Both the position numbers and the translations under genes were made by a program. This document shows positions 60,134-64,000 of a stretch of 64,000 nt of DNA, piece by piece. Numbering within the stretch: position 1 is the first letter of the stretch; the number at the start of each line of letters is the position of its first letter. The DNA comes from Pyrinomonadaceae bacterium (lineage in GTDB: Bacteria; Acidobacteriota; Blastocatellia; Pyrinomonadales; Pyrinomonadaceae): positions 124,001 through 188,000 of the forward strand of contig JAVEDP010000020.1 of assembly GCA_030841085.1 (NCBI GenBank). Direction: 5' to 3'. The notes below the pieces were generated by a model, which was given only the letters and a program-made list of their open reading frames with translations, ran no database searches and was not told where the DNA came from.

Positions 60134-61312
60134 CTATTCGTTTTTCGGTATCGGATCAGCATAGATGTTGGTGAACAATTCTTCGGCCGCGGGCAGCGGA
60201 CTTTCTTCGGCGAAGCGCACGGCATGCTCAACTTCCTCACGCACCTCGTCGTCGACGTTCTTCATTTCTTCGTCGCTCATGATCCGTTCTTCTTTCAAGC
60301 TTGTTGAGAACAGCTTGAGCGGGTCGCGTTCCTGATGGCGTTCGATTTCGGCGCGCGTCCGATAATTTCCCGGGTCGGACATTGAGTGGCCCATAAAGCG
60401 ATAGGTGCGGACTTCCAACAGCGTCGGCAAATAAGTTTTTCGCGCGCGCTCAACAGCTCTCAAGGTTGCTTCGCGAACCGCCAGAACATCCATCCCGTCA
60501 ACAAACTCGGAAGCTATTTCATAAGCGCAGGCCTTTTGAGAAATATCCTGAAAAGACATGGCACGCTCGAGGGAAGTGCCCATTCCATATTGATTGTTTT
60601 CGCAAATGTAAATGCATGGCAGTTTCCAAAGCTGGGCCATATTCATCGACTCGTGAAATGCGCCCTGGTTCACCGCCGCTTCGCCGAAAAAACAAAGTGT
60701 CACTTGATCGGTTTCCTTGTACTTGGTGGCAAAGGCGACTCCGGTCGCTAAAGGAATTTGTCCGCCGACGATTCCATGCCCGCCGAGGAAATTTACCTCT
60801 TTATCAAACATGTGCATGGAACCGCCCTTGCCATGCGAGCAGCCACCCGCCTTGCCATACAGCTCGGCCATCACGGAATCGGGAGACATCCCTTTCGCGA
60901 TCGCGTGCGCGTGCTCGCGATAACTCGTCAGCACATAATCGTCTTTGCGAATCGCTGAAATGGCGCCGATGGCGACGGCTTCCTGCCCAATGTAAAGATG
61001 GCAAAAGCCGCCAATCTTGCCAGCGCTGTAGGCTACCGCAGATTTTTCTTCAAAGCGACGGACCAGCAACATCTGGCGGTAAATATCTATCAGCGTCGCT
61101 CGATCGAGTTCAGCAAAGCGGCGCTTCTGAGCGTCCTTAACGGCTTGAGTTGGATCAAGGCGCGCGTCAACTTCCTCGGCCGCGTCGTGGTCCATGACAC
61201 CAGCCGCACTCGTGTCCTCAGCGCCTAGACGTGAAGGCTCGGGCGTTCGCTTTCTCATATCCTGGGTTGACTTTGCCACGATCGGATTCGCTTTGAACTG
61301 ATTAGCCGCCAT
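60134..61312 (-). CDS. pdhA: pyruvate dehydrogenase E1 component, alpha subunit
   Basis: 392 aa from ATG 61312 (a TTG at 61327 is also in frame). An N-terminal extension of about 75 residues precedes the conserved core RQMLLVRRFEEKSAVAYSAG. The thiamine-diphosphate motif, usually GDG...NN, reads GEAAVNQGAFHES...ENN here (about 224-254) with normal spacing, so the Mg-binding Asp is Glu. SHGKGGSMHMF and YRFMGHSMSDPGNYR (phosphorylation-loop-like) are kept. First gene of the operon; decarboxylates pyruvate and passes the hydroxyethyl group to E2. Confidence 0.93.
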   Translation of the reverse strand: MAANQFKANPIVAKSTQDMRKRTPEPSRLGAEDTSAAGVMDHDAAEEVDARLDPTQAVKDAQKRRFAELDRATLIDIYRQMLLVRRFEEKSAVAYSAGKIGGFCHLYIGQEAVAIGAISAIRKDDYVLTSYREHAHAIAKGMSPDSVMAELYGKAGGCSHGKGGSMHMFDKEVNFLGGHGIVGGQIPLATGVAFATKYKETDQVTLCFFGEAAVNQGAFHESMNMAQLWKLPCIYICENNQYGMGTSLERAMSFQDISQKACAYEIASEFVDGMDVLAVREATLRAVERARKTYLPTLLEVRTYRFMGHSMSDPGNYRTRAEIERHQERDPLKLFSTSLKEERIMSDEEMKNVDDEVREEVEHAVRFAEESPLPAAEELFTNIYADPIPKNE

Positions 61313-61327
61313 CAAGGCGGCCCACAA

Positions 61328-61541
61328 ACTGCATAAAAAACAGGAGAACGGAATTATACGCGAGGATTGCGAAAGCGCGCAAAAGCCGATTTATTTCTAA
61401 GCTAAAAGGCATGACGCAAACGTTAGTTTGCGTTCCTCGTAAAGCAAACTGTTAGTTTGCGTTGGTTCGTTGCCACTCAACTGGATGTTACCAACCACCG
61501 CAAACTAACAGTTTGCTTTACGTATAAGGTGCGCAATAAAA
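61328..61541. repeat. intergenic region with repeat family B
   Basis: About 210 bp upstream of pdhA without a gene. It carries a single B half (gcaaacgttagtttgc, 61416-61431) and a complete element with perfect 22-bp arms at 61439-61460 and 61500-61521 enclosing 39 bp. The arms are identical to those at 48813-48897. Confidence 0.9.
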
Positions 61542-61567
61542 AAGCACGCCGCACACGCAGCGTGCTT
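61542..61567 (-). terminator. terminator of the HD-GYP/GGDEF gene
   Basis: Stem AAGCACGC/GCGTGCTT with a 10-nt loop, 24 bp after the stop; on the minus strand it runs into TTTTTATTG. Confidence 0.85.
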
Positions 61568-61590
61568 GATTTCAATGTTTGCCTGCGTGA

Positions 61591-63999
61591 CTAGCGCAAG
61601 GCATCCAGGTTCGTAACCGGCAGGTTTGCCAGACTTATGACCGTCTTTCGCGAGTGCTTGTTGGTCTGCATTTTTCGGGCGGCAGCCGTCAACAATTCTT
61701 CGGTGGTCTCGCCTTGATCGGGATAACAAGCGACGCCCATGCTGATGCCGACTTGAACGAATGTACCTGGGCGCACTGAGAATTTCTGAGACTCGACCGC
61801 ACTGCGGATTCGTTCGCTCACTGCCTGGGCCATACTGCCCGACGCCATTGGCATGATGGCTACAAATTCGTCCCCGGCATAACGGGTAAGAATGTCCATT
61901 TGTCTGAACTCTTTGCGAATGACCGCCGCCAAACTCGCCAGCACCCGATCGCCAACAGTGTGGCCATACTGGTCATTGATCGCTTTAAAGTCGTCCACGT
62001 CCATGCTCATTACCGCCAGTGATTCGTTGCTCATACGCTGGCACTCCGCCAGCCGCTGTTCCAGCATCATGTAAAAGCCACGCGCGTTTGGCAGGTTGGT
62101 CAGCGAATCAACCAGCGCACTCTCTTTCGTCTTCTCGAAAGTCATCGCATTGTTAAGCGCGGTTGAGGCGTGCTGACAAACAGACTCCAACAAGCGAACG
62201 TGTTCAGTGGTGTATGAAGTGCGGCTCTTTGAATAGAGAGTCAGTGCGCCAAACGCGCCGTCTTCCCTCAGCAGCGGCGAAACCAATACGCCCTTGTAAC
62301 TCTTCGCTAATTCTTCAGGCACGCCCACCAGGTCGAGTTCCGGAGAGGCATTACACATCGACCGCTCGTTGGCTATTACCCAACCAGTAATACCATCCCC
62401 GATGTTCATGCGGCGCTCGCTGAATGCGGCGGCGTCTTCGCCGACGGCGTGTGCCGATACGGCTTTTCCGGACTTTTCATCAACAATAAAAATAATGCAC
62501 GTATCAAACGGAACGATCGCTTTCAATTTGTTTGAGATAAGCGTCACCGTATCGTTCATATTTAGCGACGAACCGATCGTCTGCGCGATCTCATGAAGAG
62601 CAAATACTTCGCGTTGTGCGTCGGTGATCGATCGGAACCCCGCTTGATCGTCGTCTGACGTACCCACCAGGTTAGAGGCAAGACCAGCGTCCGGCTTAGT
62701 CTTGGTCTCATAGTCATGTGCCGCAGTTTCGGCGGGCACTTGCTCCTGAATATCCTCGGCATCGATCAACCGGTCGAATTCTTCGACGTGCTCGATAAAC
62801 TTGTCCACTACTTTCGGATCGAAAGCGCTTCCCGACATCCCTCTTAACAGGGCAAGCGAGTCTTCGCGCTTCATCCCTTTGCGATATGGTCGATCGCAAC
62901 GCGTGGCATCGTAGAAGTCCACGACCGAAATAATTCTCGCAACGAGCGGAATACCTTCACCTTTCAGACCCTTCGGATAGCCGCTGCCGTCCCATTTTTC
63001 GTGATGGAAACGAACGATGTCTTCCACCGGATAGGGAAAATTGACGCGCCGCAGAATATCGCCACCCACTGTGGGATGGATCTTCATCTTTGCGAATTCC
63101 GCTTCGGTAAGTTTCCCCGGCTTGTTCAGAATGTATTCAGGCACGGCTAACTTGCCGATGTCATGCAGCAAAGCGCCGGCAAAGAGCGCTTGCAGTTCCT
63201 GGCCTCCGACCTTGCAGAGTTTACCCATTTCGGAAGCGTAAATTTGAGTGCGTCGCACGTGCCCATGAGTCGTCTGATCCTTTGCGTCAATCGCAATCGC
63301 CAGGGACTCAATGGTGTTCATGTGGATGGTTGCCATCTCTTCAACGTGCTTGCGATTTTCAACCTCGGCGCGTCTTACTTCATTCAAGCGCTTTTCGTTG
63401 AAGCGATATAACAGGTGCACCATGGTCGTAATCAACAGTCCGAGCAGGATGAACGCAAAACCGCCGCCGGTCAGGGCCGAATAAAAGAGAACTGCCGAAG
63501 CAGCGCCGGCGACTTGCGTCGTCAGCGTCCAAACGAGACTCTCCTGTGAAGGAAGAGCACGCGGATTATCGTCAAGCAAATTCAAAAAGTGCATCGTTGC
63601 CAGCGTGCTAAAGAAATATTGGAGCACTGCCAGCACGCAAAGCGGTACGAGGAAGACGCTCAAAGGCAATCCTTGCGCTGCGCTCTTTGGAAGATCGTCG
63701 GCGAAAACTGTAGCGAGAAACCCATAGCAAGAAGCCGACAGAAATGTGGAGATGATGGCGATGGCGGTAGTCGCGATTGATTCGCGCCGCCCGGCGAGAC
63801 CATAGGTGGATACGAATGCGACGATCGCCGCAAGTAAAGTCGCCGGGCCGGCGGTGTCCGCCGGAGGCACTGCGTAAAGAATCACCGCAAAGAAGACCAA
63901 GGCATCGGCAACCGATTTGCGGCTTTGGTGCGCACCAAGATTTGAGGTGATAGAAACTGTGAAGCGGCTGGCGACTACTGTCAGGACAAGTAGCACCAA
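61591..63999 (-). CDS. membrane HD-GYP, GAF and GGDEF domain protein, 5' end cut by window
   Basis: At least 802 aa, open at the right edge. Six or so helices (residues about 1-215) lead to an HD-GYP domain (about 225-405; HDIGK and HHEKWDGSGYPKGLKG, intact), a GAF domain (about 465-625) and a GGDEF domain (about 635-790; RYAGDEF, an accepted active variant). Cyclic-di-GMP could be both made and degraded, with switching by the membrane part or the GAF ligand. No RxxD inhibitory site is obvious. The terminator follows at 61542. Confidence 0.92.
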   Translation of the reverse strand: MVLLVLTVVASRFTVSITSNLGAHQSRKSVADALVFFAVILYAVPPADTAGPATLLAAIVAFVSTYGLAGRRESIATTAIAIISTFLSASCYGFLATVFADDLPKSAAQGLPLSVFLVPLCVLAVLQYFFSTLATMHFLNLLDDNPRALPSQESLVWTLTTQVAGAASAVLFYSALTGGGFAFILLGLLITTMVHLLYRFNEKRLNEVRRAEVENRKHVEEMATIHMNTIESLAIAIDAKDQTTHGHVRRTQIYASEMGKLCKVGGQELQALFAGALLHDIGKLAVPEYILNKPGKLTEAEFAKMKIHPTVGGDILRRVNFPYPVEDIVRFHHEKWDGSGYPKGLKGEGIPLVARIISVVDFYDATRCDRPYRKGMKREDSLALLRGMSGSAFDPKVVDKFIEHVEEFDRLIDAEDIQEQVPAETAAHDYETKTKPDAGLASNLVGTSDDDQAGFRSITDAQREVFALHEIAQTIGSSLNMNDTVTLISNKLKAIVPFDTCIIFIVDEKSGKAVSAHAVGEDAAAFSERRMNIGDGITGWVIANERSMCNASPELDLVGVPEELAKSYKGVLVSPLLREDGAFGALTLYSKSRTSYTTEHVRLLESVCQHASTALNNAMTFEKTKESALVDSLTNLPNARGFYMMLEQRLAECQRMSNESLAVMSMDVDDFKAINDQYGHTVGDRVLASLAAVIRKEFRQMDILTRYAGDEFVAIMPMASGSMAQAVSERIRSAVESQKFSVRPGTFVQVGISMGVACYPDQGETTEELLTAAARKMQTNKHSRKTVISLANLPVTNLDALR

Positions 64000-64000
64000 C

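Overview
The window looks like chromosomal DNA of an Acidobacteriota bacterium, probably of the Blastocatellia/Pyrinomonadales type. This is inferred from gene content: a VWFA-related protein of acidobacterial style, an ECF sigma factor paired with a TonB-domain protein, a PilMNOPQ operon followed by a Roadblock protein, and a b6-like quinol:cytochrome c reductase with an octaheme subunit next to an aa3 oxidase. It also fits the moderate GC content and the many short palindromic intergenic repeats. No phage, IS element, CRISPR array or rRNA is visible.

Layout. 1-8.9 kb is a mixed block of secreted or hydrolytic proteins: an S8 protease with hexapeptide repeats, an AlkZ-related protein, a VWFA protein, a DinB protein, a dienelactone hydrolase and an alpha/beta hydrolase. 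9-11 kb holds three minus-strand tRNAs (His, Arg, Pro) plus HU; tRNA-Arg(UCU) is split by a 266-nt group I intron. 11-13.4 kb carries rdgB and a membrane-anchored protein of unknown function. 13.6-19.5 kb is the type IV pilus operon pilM-N-O-P-Q plus a Roadblock/LC7 gene, behind a long leader. 19.5-25 kb, on the minus strand, has mtgA, two peptide ABC permeases, ubiE/menE-type methyltransferase and a zinc-site-less M16 protein. 25-35.3 kb has an ECF sigma/TonB pair, an aminotransferase, coaD, metH behind a terminator-containing leader, an acyltransferase and a diacylglycerol kinase-like gene.

35.4-52 kb is a co-oriented respiratory cluster. It encodes a Rieske protein, split cytochrome b (b6-like and subunit IV-like), a 1190-residue octaheme cytochrome c, a cupredoxin-like lipoprotein, heme A synthase and farnesyltransferase, CoxB, CoxA, two CoxC, CoxD, small accessory proteins and a DUF420/CtaM-like protein. 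Together they would carry electrons from quinol through the Rieske/b complex and octaheme subunit, perhaps via the cupredoxin, to the CuA site of the oxidase. 52-57.5 kb has a HEAT-repeat protein, a ferredoxin, a stress protein, a tiny zinc-ribbon membrane protein, an M14 peptidase and a DMT transporter. 57.6-61.3 kb is the pyruvate dehydrogenase operon pdhA-pdhB-pdhC (minus). The right edge cuts a membrane-bound HD-GYP/GAF/GGDEF protein.

Repeats. Nearly every larger intergenic gap from 21 kb rightward carries a palindromic or heptamer-based repeat. I group them as A (cagactgaagtctgtg), B (22-bp arms around aaactgttagttt), C (ttcagagtacaa), D (ttctctgtgtctctgtgg), K (tcgtccctacgggac), L (ggaagggtggcttgccccc), M (ggacaggcattcctgtcc), N (gcggatacgcgcggat), and heptamer families built on tttcaag (E), cagaata (F), ttgtcag (G), ggtcttt (H), gattgcc (I) and acattgg (J). 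They punctuate the respiratory cluster and in two cases run into the 5' ends of reading frames. These repeats, the intron-bearing tRNA, the metH leader and the octaheme reductase are the points most worth following up.
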